DNA from: CAYRHJ01 sp964424105
GTDB taxonomy: Bacteria; Planctomycetota; Phycisphaerae; UBA1845
Direction of reading: 5' to 3'
Assembly (NCBI GenBank): GCA_964424105.1
Contig: CAYRHJ010000036.1
Location: 1-64,000, forward strand
Length of the DNA: 64,000 bases
Shown: in pieces, positions 27,132 through 36,372 of the stretch
Layout of the letters: every line of letters begins with the position of its first letter
How positions within the stretch are numbered: the first letter of the stretch is position 1
The notes under the pieces: generated by a model
The model's database searches: none
Told to the model about the DNA's origin: nothing
The model's input: only the letters and a program-made list of their open reading frames with translations
Program-made: the position numbers and the translations under genes

Positions 27132-28673
27132 ATGCGTAGCCGGTTGTTGCTGACGTTGCTGTTCGCGGGAACCGCGTACGCGGAAAAGGTTGTCATCTAT
27201 TACGACTACGTCGAGGAAGGCCGGCTTGCGGGTGGACGACTGGTGATCGACACCACCGACGTCGAGTTTGCAACCGCGGTCGGCCTGATCGGCGGGGACA
27301 CGACCCGCGCATCGGCGGGATGGTCAGTCACAACCATTATGGACAACGGGCCGGTGGAAAACCGCGTGGATATTGTGATGCTGGGCGACGGGTACACGGC
27401 CGCGGAAATGGGTGTCTACGCGGCCCACGTCGACAACGTGATCGGATCGTTCTTCGCTGATGAACCCCTGGCCGCCTATGCCCCGCTGTTCAACGTTCAT
27501 CGCGTGGACGTGATTTCCAACGAATCGGGCGTGGATGAACCGGGGAACGGAATTTTCGTCGACACCGCGCTGGACATGACCTACGACTGCGCGGGGATCG
27601 ATCGGCTGTTGTGCGTCAACGTGTCCAAGGCCATAGCGGCGGCGGCCAGCGCTCCGGACGTGGATCAAATCCTCGTGCTGGCGAATTCATCTCGATACGG
27701 CGGCGCGGGCTATCCGTCGAACAATCTGGGCACGCTGGCGGGAAATAACGGATCGGCCGTCGAAATTGCCCTGCACGAGTTCGGCCACTCGTTCGCCGAT
27801 CTGGCTGACGAATACGACTACGGCGGCCCGCAAACGTATACGGGCCCGGAACCGGGCGACGCCAACGTTACCATTTATTCCGCGGCACAGTTGAGCAGTC
27901 TTGAAACGAAATGGTTCCGCTGGTTGGACCTGCCTCATGTGGACGTGTTTGAAGGAGCGATGTACAGCGAATTCGGCATCTATCGCCCCACGTCAAATTC
28001 AAAAATGCGAAATCTCGGACGCCCATTCCAAGAAGTCAACGTGGAACAATTCGTGTTGTCAGCCTATCAGACGGTTTCACCCATTGACGATGCCACGCCG
28101 CCGTCCGTTGATCCGCTATCACCCTGCACACCCTTCTTCGTCACCCGTGTATCGCCGGCGGATCATCTTCTGACGATTCAATGGTCCTTCGACAGCGTTC
28201 CCGTCCCGGGCGAAAACGGACCACTGTTCGCCGTCGATCTGGGCTCCGCGACACCTGGAAACCATCAAGTGAGCGTGACCGTGACGGACCCCACCTCGCG
28301 CGTGCGAGACGAGGCCGCCCGGGCCAACTGGATGACCGAAACACGACAGTGGCCGGTGTTCGTGCCGGCCGTCGCGGAATGCGATTGTGTGCTAAACGTC
28401 GATTGCTATGACGGAGACGTGTGCACGTTTGATCAATGTACCGTGGGGACGTGCGGGTATTCGCCCAACCTGTTCGGCGACGTGGATCACAATGGCGCCA
28501 TCAATCTGTTCGATCTGTTTTGTGTGATTGACGGCTTCGCCGACGACTATTCGCAGTGCCCCAAGGTTGACATCGATATCGAACCTTGCGGCGGTAACGA
28601 CACGATCAATCTGTCGGACCTTTTTGCGGTGCTGGGCGCTTTTTCTGACATCGACCCCTGCTGCGGACCATGA
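27132..28673 (+). CDS. Secreted M64-family metallopeptidase with Cys-rich dockerin-like tag
   Basis: 513 residues. A signal peptide (to about AYA-17) is followed by an N-terminal beta domain (to about residue 70), then the M64 (IgA-peptidase-type) catalytic domain starting VDIVMLGDGYTAAEM, with the zinc motif HEFGHSFADLADEY. Around residue 330-395 an Ig-like domain (LTIQWSFDSVPVPG) follows. The C-terminus is a 65-residue tag: GDVDHNGAINLFDLFCVIDGF, then ePCGGNDTINLSDLFAVLGAF and a final DPCCG. The enzyme should cleave proteins outside the cell. The tag is shared with neighbouring secreted proteins and probably binds calcium. Confidence 0.82.
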   Translation: MRSRLLLTLLFAGTAYAEKVVIYYDYVEEGRLAGGRLVIDTTDVEFATAVGLIGGDTTRASAGWSVTTIMDNGPVENRVDIVMLGDGYTAAEMGVYAAHVDNVIGSFFADEPLAAYAPLFNVHRVDVISNESGVDEPGNGIFVDTALDMTYDCAGIDRLLCVNVSKAIAAAASAPDVDQILVLANSSRYGGAGYPSNNLGTLAGNNGSAVEIALHEFGHSFADLADEYDYGGPQTYTGPEPGDANVTIYSAAQLSSLETKWFRWLDLPHVDVFEGAMYSEFGIYRPTSNSKMRNLGRPFQEVNVEQFVLSAYQTVSPIDDATPPSVDPLSPCTPFFVTRVSPADHLLTIQWSFDSVPVPGENGPLFAVDLGSATPGNHQVSVTVTDPTSRVRDEAARANWMTETRQWPVFVPAVAECDCVLNVDCYDGDVCTFDQCTVGTCGYSPNLFGDVDHNGAINLFDLFCVIDGFADDYSQCPKVDIDIEPCGGNDTINLSDLFAVLGAFSDIDPCCGP

Positions 28674-28721
28674 TCAAACCGTCGTTCGATACCGATCCTG
28701 TTGACCACGCGAATCGATGCA

Positions 28722-29417
28722 TCATGGCAACGTGGACGCGGGGAAGACGCCCATGACGACGCGAAAGGCATCGGGACCCCGGTCATTGAATTCCAGCGAC
28801 ACGTGCAGCAGCGAACCGCAGTTGAAATCGACACCCAATAGCGCTTCAAATCCACGGGCGAACCCCTGATCCGGGTCCGCGTCTCCCGCCTCGTCCAGCG
28901 CGGCTTCGCTGAATCCGACGCCGTCCAGCAAGGCCAGCCGGTCGATGTCGTCTACACGCGGTCCGGGGTTTTCGGCGACGAGGTTGATAAGCGAGCGGCT
29001 GCCCACCGAAAAAACGCGGGCACAGGGAAGTGATACGACGCCTGAATTGGAAAAACCTTCCAGTGTCACCGGGCTGCCGAATGCGATAATCCGGCTGTCC
29101 GGACTGAACTGGAAAAACACGGGCGTCGATCGTTCGTCGGTGTTGTCGAAGCTTCCATACGTAAACAAGGCCCGAAACGGCGTATTGTTTTCAAAAACGA
29201 CTCGAAATCGACCCCGCCCCCCGGAACCGATCGGAGCGCCAGCCGTCGCATCGCTGCCGCTGGGACCGAACGGCGCAATCTGGTTGAGCAGCGTTTCAAT
29301 CGAACACCCCGCGATTCCCACCAGCAAAATTGCCAGCACGAACAAATTCCCCGTTGTCTGTGCGCAGCGAATCAGCCGTCGGTCCATCGCAATAGGATTC
29401 GCAACACGTGCAATCAT
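28722..29417 (-). CDS. Hypothetical lipoprotein
   Basis: About 231 residues. A hydrophobic stretch ending in the lipobox LVGIAGC (Cys about 38) indicates lipid anchoring. The mature part starts with a low-complexity Gly/Ser linker, then a beta-rich domain (GRFRVVFENNTPFRALFTYG). No family was recognised. The start is uncertain: ATG 29417, GTG 29420 and ATG 29387 all remain possible, the last giving a more normal signal peptide. It converges on the M64 peptidase gene with only 48 bp between the stops. Confidence 0.6.
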   Translation of the reverse strand: MIARVANPIAMDRRLIRCAQTTGNLFVLAILLVGIAGCSIETLLNQIAPFGPSGSDATAGAPIGSGGRGRFRVVFENNTPFRALFTYGSFDNTDERSTPVFFQFSPDSRIIAFGSPVTLEGFSNSGVVSLPCARVFSVGSRSLINLVAENPGPRVDDIDRLALLDGVGFSEAALDEAGDADPDQGFARGFEALLGVDFNCGSLLHVSLEFNDRGPDAFRVVMGVFPASTLP

Positions 29418-29557
29418 CACGTCGCCCGTTGGTGGTGAATTCTGTTTCCCGCCGTCCGGAGCAAAATCCGTGCGGCGAACTCCGAATCAATCCATGCCCC
29501 TGCCTGTGCCCAATATCGGACGCCGATCGTCACCGGCCATAACCAAAATGACCGCGC

Positions 29558-30856
29558 CTATGGCCTCCCGCGATCGTGCTGGGCGACGGGGATCAGGGGT
29601 TCCATTCCACGTCGGGTCGGCGGATCGATGGGGGCCAGCGGCTCGAAAAAATCCACGATTTCCGCCAGCTTTTCGAACAGATCGTGCTCGGCTTCGGTAA
29701 GGATGATCTCCCGGCGACGCATGGCCTTTTCCGCCGTTTGCCCCAGCCGCCGGGCATCGCCCTGTTCGATGCCCCGATCGGTCATCCAAGTGAACGATCG
29801 GACGAATCGAGGCAGGATAGGTGAAGCCGCGACGTTGGCAGCGAATCCAATCACCGTGCCCGTGGAAATCGCCTGCAAGATGCCCATCTTGACGTGATCG
29901 CCGATGACGCATCCGAAAAACATCAGATCCGAGTCCACGTCCTGCCCGTTGATCGGCACGCGGACCGTACCGTAGGTGTTCTTCAAATCGGAGTTCGTCG
30001 TTCCCGCGCCGATGTTCACCCAACTGCCGACATAAGCATGACCCAGGAAACCACTGTGGGCCTTGTTCGAATAACCCTGAAACACGCACGCGTCGATTTC
30101 ACCGCCGACCTTGCACCGTGGCCCCAGCGACGTCCCGCCGTGAACGTAGGCGTGCGGATGAACCACCGTACGCGAACCGATGAATGCCGGGCCTCGGATC
30201 ACGGCATGACTCCCGATCGTCGCCCCGGACACCACCACCACGGGCCCCTGCTCCGCATCCAGCACAGCCAACGGCGACACCCGCGCCCCAGGTTCGATGC
30301 GAATGAAACGTTCATTGATCAAGACGGCCGCTTCGTGAACGTCGCCCTCCGCGAGCGCGTCATCGTCCAACCAATCCTTGACCAGCAGATCTGCCGTGCG
30401 GCTGACGAGATCCCACGGATATTCGATCATGTGGCCGGTTGTCTGGCGGTGCGGGGCGAGATCCAACAACTGCGACCAGCGCTTGCGGTCCAGAAAATCC
30501 TCCGGACCCAGCGTGGCCGCGAGCTTTTCATCGCAGGCAACGTAGGCGATCGATCCTTGGCAGGTTCCGATGAATGGGGGTGCTTCGAAGCGGATCGCAC
30601 CGTCCGGTAGCCACCGGCCGTTTACCAAGACGTCACCGGCGGAAAGTTTCTGGTTAATGGGCAACAAGGCTCGTTCAGCCGCGACCCGGGCCATCCATGC
30701 ACGCGTCCACAACTCCGCGGGCTTGCTGCCGCAAAGTCGCTCGATGCGCGACGCGAGCGTTTCCCGCCCACAGCGCAATTCCCAAACAGCCCGCCAATAC
30801 GTCAGCGGGAGGAAGTTCGCAAAGGCCGCATCTTCAAAAAGCACGATACGCGTCAT
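29558..30856 (-). CDS. GlmU-like putative sugar-1-phosphate nucleotidylyl/acetyltransferase
   Basis: About 432 residues. The N-terminal half resembles a degenerate GlmU-type nucleotidyltransferase: it begins TRIVLFEDAAFANFLPLTYWRAVWELRCG, the pattern of the GlmU-related family common in Bacteroidetes and planctomycetes. The C-terminal half is a left-handed beta-helix (GATIGSHAVIRGPAFIGSRT; NIGAGTTNSDLKNTYG) and ends in a charged helical tail. Such proteins are proposed to make activated amino sugars. ATG 30856 is preferred to GTG 30865. It appears monocistronic. The exact substrate is unknown. Confidence 0.75.
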   Translation of the reverse strand: MTRIVLFEDAAFANFLPLTYWRAVWELRCGRETLASRIERLCGSKPAELWTRAWMARVAAERALLPINQKLSAGDVLVNGRWLPDGAIRFEAPPFIGTCQGSIAYVACDEKLAATLGPEDFLDRKRWSQLLDLAPHRQTTGHMIEYPWDLVSRTADLLVKDWLDDDALAEGDVHEAAVLINERFIRIEPGARVSPLAVLDAEQGPVVVVSGATIGSHAVIRGPAFIGSRTVVHPHAYVHGGTSLGPRCKVGGEIDACVFQGYSNKAHSGFLGHAYVGSWVNIGAGTTNSDLKNTYGTVRVPINGQDVDSDLMFFGCVIGDHVKMGILQAISTGTVIGFAANVAASPILPRFVRSFTWMTDRGIEQGDARRLGQTAEKAMRRREIILTEAEHDLFEKLAEIVDFFEPLAPIDPPTRRGMEPLIPVAQHDRGRP

Positions 30857-31432
30857 GGTCACCACAATATAACGGTAGAAACAAGTCCCGTCATTCCAGC
30901 AGGTTGACCGCCCGCGTTCTTGGAATGGTTATCCGGACTCGCCCCATGCACGCAGAATCGCCATCACCACCAAAACAGGGCCCGGTTGATAACCCATGGG
31001 GGGCTGGAAAGTTCCGGTCGCTGGCCACCGCGGCGCAAAAAAGAACGGGCTTGCCGAAAGGAAAGCCCGCCCATAGGTCCAAACTCGAGGTACCACCGCA
31101 ATGCCGATGGAAGAAACTTGCAGAACCCTTATCCAACGGGGGTGGCTCGCAAGGTGCGCGGAAGTCCCGTCGAAACGGGCATGTCTTTGCAGCCTCTATT
31201 CTGAGCCTCCCATGGGTTCTTTATCGGTTCAGTACAAATCGGCTCCCTGTCGAGCATGGCAGACACCTCGTTTTGGACACCACCATACTATAGCATTCTC
31301 GTGTGCCTGTCCCAACATTCTGCACGTAAATACACGCATTCCTGGAATGCATTCTTGCTTGAATCAGGACAAAAAAATGACTGAAAAACCCCGATTTTCT
31401 ACACCGCCAGGCGCGTCGATCTTGACGAATCG
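30857..31432. other. Intergenic region between kinase operon and GlmU-like gene
   Basis: No protein-coding gene was recognised. On the minus strand this is the 3' trailer of the two-component operon (about 360 nt before the terminator at 31036-31070) followed by the promoter region of the GlmU-like gene. A ggtggtacc element precedes the terminator but does not form a convincing T-box leader. Confidence 0.5.
31036..31070 (-). terminator. Rho-independent terminator of the two-component operon
   Basis: On the minus strand, cgggctt (31069-31063) pairs with aagcccg (31052-31046) around a 10-nt loop, followed directly by ttcttttttg. The stem plus U-run is a standard intrinsic terminator. It lies 360 nt beyond the kinase stop codon, leaving an unusually long trailer. 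Confidence 0.75.
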
Positions 31433-33292
31433 TCAATTTTTCAGGGATCGGGGAACGGTCAATCGAAAGCAGGTGCCGGATTCCGCCCGATGATCGGCGG
31501 CGAGTTCCAGGTGTCCGTGCAGCAAATGGGACCAGCTTCGGGCCAGTGCTAATCCCAAGCCAATGCCGCCCGTGCTCGTGGTCGCGGAGTTCTTTCCCCG
31601 CCGGAAGGGCAAAAAAACCATGGCCCGATCCGCGACGGGAATTCCTGGGCCTCGGTCTTCCACGTCGAGCGCGATCTTGTCGCCGTGGCAACCGCTGGCC
31701 CGGATCGTGATTCGCGGGTCGTCCGCATCCCGCGTGTACTTGCAAGCGTTGTCGATCAGGTTGGCGATGAGCTGCCGAACGAGCTGCGGATCGGTTGACA
31801 AGGTGTCAGGTCCCAATCCGTTCACTTCGACTACGAGCTTTTTGCCGGCACTTTCGCAATGGCGTTCGCAATTCCGGCGAATGGATTCGAGCAATTCGCT
31901 GACCGTGACGCTTTGCAGATTCAGCTTGACCGCGCGATTCTCGATTCGCGAATACTCCAAAACTCCGTTCACCATGTCAGCCAGGCGTTCCGCTTCAGCA
32001 CTCAACGTGCGAAAATAGGAATCGTGATCCACCGGTTTGACCATTCCCGATGCGAGCATATCGGTGTATAGGCGCAAGGTGGTCAGCGGCGTCCGCAGTT
32101 CATGGGTGACCGCGTACGCAAACTGAGTTCGACGCTCCGTCAGCGATAGAAGTCCGTGAATTCCCAGGCCCACGCTTCCCAGGATGGCCAACGCCGCCGC
32201 CCAGGCGATGATCAAAAGCAGGTGGGTCGACGTCCATGGCAGCGTCGCAGCCACAAGGGGGTTGGAAACCAGCGCAGCGTTGGGCAAGGCGATGGGTCGA
32301 GTACGCTCGATCGCTTGCCCGTGGGCCACTGCCGCCAAATCCGCGTCAGGCAGCAAATCCTGGATTTCATCCAGCAACTCGCGCTTCAACTGTGGCCAAT
32401 CAACCAGAATCCCTTGGTAATACTTCACACCGTTCATGTCCGCCGAACGCACGAACGCCAAGCGGTGCAATCGATGTCCCACGCAATCCAACCAGACGGG
32501 CGTCATGATGGACTGACTGATCCCGACTTCATATTCCTCGTCCATGTCGCCCGTCGCCTGGCCGAAGTTATGCAGCGCCGAACTGGCCGGTTCGCACACC
32601 TCGTTGGGCAATTGTGTCCGCTGGGCCAAGGTCCACTCGCCTCCTTGATCCAGGCATACTTCCGGGGCCTGTGCTTCACCCGGCGCCGTCGATGCTCCTG
32701 GGCTGGGCTGCGGCGAAATCGTTCCCGTGGCCAAGCACTCGTATTCGCGGGCTAATTGGAGTGCTTCTGCCACCTGTCCCGACAGGCTGTCGTACGAGAT
32801 GCAATCACCGCGCAGTTGATGAAGGATTTCCTGGCGCTCCGCCAACAGACGACGTTCCACGCCGGGAAAAACCGCCGGCATCCAGGGACAATCTTCCGGC
32901 ACTTGCGGGCTGAGCCAGATGTTGTTGGGTGAAACCTGAAAATGCAGCTTCATCCAAGGAAGCAGCTTTTCGTCATACAGCGGCGAAGGGACGACGGTTT
33001 CTTCCGCGTCTATGTTGGGTTGAAATTGCCAGCGAGCCGGTATCGCACAGGCGTTGTATTCCCAGTATTCGCGGGCGGCTTCCCGGTAAATCACACGCAT
33101 CAGGATTCGATCGATCCGGGAAAGGGCCAACGTCACGCGGGAGTCGTGCTCCGCGTTGGCCCGGGCGGCGGATCGCTCGTGTTCGAGTTGCAGTGTCGCA
33201 TAGGTTCCCCATGTAACTCCGCCGAGGATCAACGCAGCCAGCAACGCGTAAATCAGCAAGGCCGCCTGCATGCTGCGCCCGGTGAGCCTCAT
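31433..33292 (-). CDS. Membrane sensor histidine kinase
   Basis: 619 residues. The N-terminal transmembrane segment (about 8-32) is followed by a periplasmic sensor region of about 310 residues that I do not recognise. A second membrane segment (about 355-380: LLLIIAWAAALAILGSVGLG) leads into the dimerisation/phosphoacceptor domain with His397 in VTHELRTPLTTLRL, then the ATPase domain with ANLIDNACKYT (N box), DRGPGIP (G1) and GIGLGLALARS (G2). No HAMP domain is evident. The start codon overlaps the stop of the response regulator gene by 4 nt (ATGA), so the two are co-translated. The signal is unknown. Confidence 0.88.
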   Translation of the reverse strand: MRLTGRSMQAALLIYALLAALILGGVTWGTYATLQLEHERSAARANAEHDSRVTLALSRIDRILMRVIYREAAREYWEYNACAIPARWQFQPNIDAEETVVPSPLYDEKLLPWMKLHFQVSPNNIWLSPQVPEDCPWMPAVFPGVERRLLAERQEILHQLRGDCISYDSLSGQVAEALQLAREYECLATGTISPQPSPGASTAPGEAQAPEVCLDQGGEWTLAQRTQLPNEVCEPASSALHNFGQATGDMDEEYEVGISQSIMTPVWLDCVGHRLHRLAFVRSADMNGVKYYQGILVDWPQLKRELLDEIQDLLPDADLAAVAHGQAIERTRPIALPNAALVSNPLVAATLPWTSTHLLLIIAWAAALAILGSVGLGIHGLLSLTERRTQFAYAVTHELRTPLTTLRLYTDMLASGMVKPVDHDSYFRTLSAEAERLADMVNGVLEYSRIENRAVKLNLQSVTVSELLESIRRNCERHCESAGKKLVVEVNGLGPDTLSTDPQLVRQLIANLIDNACKYTRDADDPRITIRASGCHGDKIALDVEDRGPGIPVADRAMVFLPFRRGKNSATTSTGGIGLGLALARSWSHLLHGHLELAADHRAESGTCFRLTVPRSLKN

Positions 33293-34026
33293 GACTGTCC
33301 CTCGCCATCGCGCCGTTCAATCTGCAAATCCCGTCCCAGCATGTATCCCTTTCCGCGGACGGTCGTGATCCACTCGTCGGCTGATGCGCCTTCCTGACTG
33401 ACCAGCTTGTTGCGCAAGCGGGTGATGTGCATGTCCACGGCACGCGTTTCCAGCCGGTGATGATCGATCCCCCAGACTCGGGCGAGCAATTCCTCTCGCG
33501 AGATCACCCGGCCCGCGTTGTGACCGAGGTGCTTCAGAATCTCCGTTTCCATGTCGGACAGTGCCGTCACGTTGCCGTCTGCGTGTCGGATTTCACAGCG
33601 GTCCAAATCCACCGTTTGACCTTGACAACTCAATGCATGGATGGGGTGCGGGCGATCGGGCGATCGGCGTAACACAGCCTCCACTCGAGCTAACAATTCG
33701 CGGGCGGAGAAGGGCTTCACGACGTAATCATCGGCCCCCAACTTAAGCCCCCGAACACGATCGTCTTCTGATCCCCGGGCCGTCAAGATTATGACCGGCA
33801 AGGTTGGCCTGCGTCGGCGGATGTGCTTCAGAATCTCCAATCCGTCCGCGCCCGGTAGCTGAAGGTCCAATAATACCAGCTCCGTATCATCCGTTTGGGC
33901 GGCTTGAAACCCCTTCTCGCCATCGGCGGCCTCCTCCGGGTCATAGCCTGCCATCGAAAGGCAATCCACGATCCCCCGGCGAATGGGCTCTTCGTCTTCG
34001 ATTACCACCACGCGTTTGCCGGCCAT
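33289..34026 (-). CDS. OmpR/PhoB-type response regulator
   Basis: About 245 residues from ATG 34026; a TTG at 34065 would add 13. Receiver domain: acidic pocket in VVVIEDEEP, phosphoacceptor Asp54 in LLDLQLPGADG, conserved Thr in ILTARG and Lys in VVKPFSARELLARV. The C-terminal winged-helix DNA-binding domain ends with RAVDMHITRLRNKL and VRGKGYML. It forms an operon with the downstream kinase and presumably receives phosphate from it. Target genes are unknown; the adjacent secretome block is a possibility, but only by location. Confidence 0.9.
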   Translation of the reverse strand: MAGKRVVVIEDEEPIRRGIVDCLSMAGYDPEEAADGEKGFQAAQTDDTELVLLDLQLPGADGLEILKHIRRRRPTLPVIILTARGSEDDRVRGLKLGADDYVVKPFSARELLARVEAVLRRSPDRPHPIHALSCQGQTVDLDRCEIRHADGNVTALSDMETEILKHLGHNAGRVISREELLARVWGIDHHRLETRAVDMHITRLRNKLVSQEGASADEWITTVRGKGYMLGRDLQIERRDGEGQS

Positions 34027-34269
34027 TGATGCGCTCAAACCGTCTAGGTTTGGGGGGACATCCAATCCGCCCCCATACCCGCATCATAGGGACAATACGG
34101 CTCAAAATCGAGGCGATAGGCCACACCTTGACCCGTCCGAAAGAGCTTCTGACACCCTTGGCTGACGTTCGCGATCGCAGACGAATGACGTGAGTTCAAG
34201 AACAAGGGGCGATAATCAACTAGACGATCGCCCCCATACATAGGGTTCTCGTTGCCGTGGGACGATTGT

Positions 34270-35619
34270 CTAGAACGGGGGCAACCATGGCGGGAAAGCC
34301 GCGGAACAGCCGGCCCACGCGACGGAGTTGCAACAATCTTCGCAGCCGGCGAGGGCCTCCAACACCGCGAACAAGTCCAGCAGATTGATGGTGCCGTTAC
34401 CGCCGCCGCAAGGCTCCAAATCCGCGGTTTGAAAACTACAAGTGGGTGAGCTGTATTCATCAAAAAACGCATTGATGATGCAAAACACGTCGAAGAGATT
34501 AATCGTCTGATCGCGGAAATCGACGTTCCCACAAAGCTCGCAACTGTCCAGAACGCCATTCCCGTCGGCGTCCAGACCCGGGTCGTTTTGAAGATCGCAG
34601 ACGTCGGCCAAACCGTTTTCGTCGCAATCCGGTTCACATTCATCCAATACGCCGTTGGGCGTGCACAAAACATCAACGCTCAACCCGCAGCCGGGAACAT
34701 CACAAACGCCCCCCGGCGAACCACAGCTAAGGTCGCATGGATCGGGAATGTTGTTGCAGTTACAGTCGTTTTCGCATTCATCGAGAACGCCGTTGGAATT
34801 GCAATCCGTGGCTTGACCCTGCGCCAGCTCTAGCGCATCGTCGACGCCGTTTCCGTTGCAATCCGCCATCATGCGGAACGATCCCACGCCGTTCAGGACG
34901 TCGATACCCGCCGCGCCACCCCACGCCACCAGCGAATCCACCGATGTCGGCTGCGCATTGAAAACCACCTGCATAGTCAACGGGACGTTCAGAGGCCCTT
35001 CCCGCGAGATGTCCAACGCCCTGAATTTCGCCCAGCCGATCAAAAGCCCCGCGGAAGTTGCAAACGGTTTGGGTGAGCCGGGATTAATCTGTGACAAGGC
35101 CTCGAAATACGCGTTCCCGTCGGTGAAACTGCCGTTGAGCGTCTGGCCGCCCACGCCCGACCCCGTAAATCCAAATCCGACCCAGTCGTAGGCCGTGGTG
35201 TTCTCCATCGCCGGCGGAATCAACTCCATGAGCGTCGGATCCCAAGTGAAAATCAATTGGATACCCGCCATCTGCACGCTCGAGGTGCTGATCGACTTGA
35301 CGCGGATCCCAACGTTGAATTCCGTTCCCGGTGTCACCAGGATCTCGCTGGGAACGAACTCCACATGGACGCCCGGGCACGACATGGTCGCGCAGGTACG
35401 CGACCCGTCAAATATCCCCCCCTGACCCATGCATTCCGACTGCGTCAGTGTGCCGTTGCAACTGCCGCGAATGCAGCACGCCCCAAACTGGGCAAGGGCA
35501 TCCGAGGCGCTCCACGCCAGCGAGCATAGACCCACCACCGCCGGTACAAGCGAGCGAGCCGCGCCTGCACGATACGAGGCCATCCACCGTATTAAGAGTG
35601 ATGCCGAGATTTGAAACAT
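34270..35619 (-). CDS. Secreted protein: cohesin-like module, DCNGNG repeats, dockerin-like tag
   Basis: About 449 residues. A signal peptide ending near SDALA is followed by a short Cys-rich segment (FGACCIRGSCNGTLTQSEC), then a beta-sandwich of about 165 residues resembling cohesin modules (TPGTEFNVGIRVKSIST; GIQLIFTWDPTLMELI). Next come 'DCNGNGVDDALE / DCNSNGVLDECE' Ca-binding-type repeats and the dockerin-like tag (INLFDVFCIINAF; LEPCGGGNGTINLLDLFAVL; DCC). A Pro/Trp-rich tail ends the protein. The start is uncertain (ATG 35619 or 35583). Having cohesin-like and dockerin-like modules in one chain suggests scaffold or self-assembly behaviour. That is inference; no enzyme domain is present. 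Confidence 0.7.
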   Translation of the reverse strand: MFQISASLLIRWMASYRAGAARSLVPAVVGLCSLAWSASDALAQFGACCIRGSCNGTLTQSECMGQGGIFDGSRTCATMSCPGVHVEFVPSEILVTPGTEFNVGIRVKSISTSSVQMAGIQLIFTWDPTLMELIPPAMENTTAYDWVGFGFTGSGVGGQTLNGSFTDGNAYFEALSQINPGSPKPFATSAGLLIGWAKFRALDISREGPLNVPLTMQVVFNAQPTSVDSLVAWGGAAGIDVLNGVGSFRMMADCNGNGVDDALELAQGQATDCNSNGVLDECENDCNCNNIPDPCDLSCGSPGGVCDVPGCGLSVDVLCTPNGVLDECEPDCDENGLADVCDLQNDPGLDADGNGVLDSCELCGNVDFRDQTINLFDVFCIINAFFDEYSSPTCSFQTADLEPCGGGNGTINLLDLFAVLEALAGCEDCCNSVAWAGCSAAFPPWLPPF

Positions 35620-35706
35620 GCCCAACGGCGCTCCGAATTGACGATCGCCTCGAAACGTCCCGTAGTGCACCGCCCAAGCGAGGCTCGTTGAATTCGACAC
35701 CGATCG

Positions 35707-36333
35707 TCAACCCCCGCAACAGGGATCAACATCGTTAAACGCCTCTATGATAGCGAAAAAGTCGGACAGATTAATGGCGCCGTTCCCACCGCACGGTTCG
35801 AGATCCACATCTTCGAACAGGCAGTCTTCAAACGTGTCGGAGAATCCATCCATGACGCAGAAGAGGTCGAACAGCGTCACACTTCCGTTCCTGTCGGCGT
35901 CGCCATAAAGTTTGCGCGGCAGGCAAATCTCACCGCCGATCGGCTCATCATTGCCGTTCACCGAAACTTTTCCATCGAAGCAACTCGGGGCGACAGCTTC
36001 CTCGCCCGGCGTTCCCTCATAGCTGACTTCCGTGGGGAACGGACTGAAGAAGAACAGCCACTTAACGGAGTGGGTGATTTCGTCGTATACGCCGCCATGA
36101 CTGATGGAACCTACGACCCAGTCTTCAGGTAGATCCTCCTGAACGCCCGCCGCAACCGTTTCGGTTGGGAATTCAAGCGAAATCGATATCTGGAGCGGTT
36201 CGCCGCTGCAAAACTCCGGCGGAAGAACCCGTTGAGCGACAGCGCCGCCGGCAAACACGGGCGTCATTATCACCAATACGCCAACGAGTGTTGTGAGCAG
36301 ACTGACTAAGGGCTTAGAAGCCAACCGTTGCAT
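35707..36333 (-). CDS. Secreted protein with DUF-type beta domain and dockerin-like tag
   Basis: About 208 residues. Signal peptide to about VFAGGAVA; ATG 36333 has ggaga just upstream. A roughly 110-residue beta domain (VLPPEFCSGEPLQISISLE...PEDWVVGSISHGGVYDEI...VKWLFFFSPFPTEVSYEG) is closely repeated inside the next gene upstream (36373-38745), where 'PPAGWTLISNVSNSGGYDAI' and 'KVKWGPFFAPFPAEVSYDV' occur, so the two share a module. The C-terminal tag matches that of the M64 peptidase (LFDLFCVMDGF; LEPCGGNGAINLSDFFAII; DPCCGG). The function is unknown. The shared module argues for a common extracellular structure. Confidence 0.68.
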   Translation of the reverse strand: MQRLASKPLVSLLTTLVGVLVIMTPVFAGGAVAQRVLPPEFCSGEPLQISISLEFPTETVAAGVQEDLPEDWVVGSISHGGVYDEITHSVKWLFFFSPFPTEVSYEGTPGEEAVAPSCFDGKVSVNGNDEPIGGEICLPRKLYGDADRNGSVTLFDLFCVMDGFSDTFEDCLFEDVDLEPCGGNGAINLSDFFAIIEAFNDVDPCCGG

Positions 36334-36372
36334 CGGATCTCCGCGTTTTCGTGAACCGCGCCGCAAAAAACG

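Noticed and set aside
31036..31110. T-box riboswitch (ggtggtacc shortly upstream of a terminator on the minus strand)
   Set aside because: The nine-base match can occur by chance in 64 kb. The segment does not pair convincingly with the terminator arm to form a competing antiterminator. No aminoacyl-tRNA synthetase or amino-acid gene lies downstream.
30891..31136. 81-codon minus-strand frame
   Set aside because: It spans the intrinsic terminator at 31036-31070, has no ribosome binding site and matches no family.
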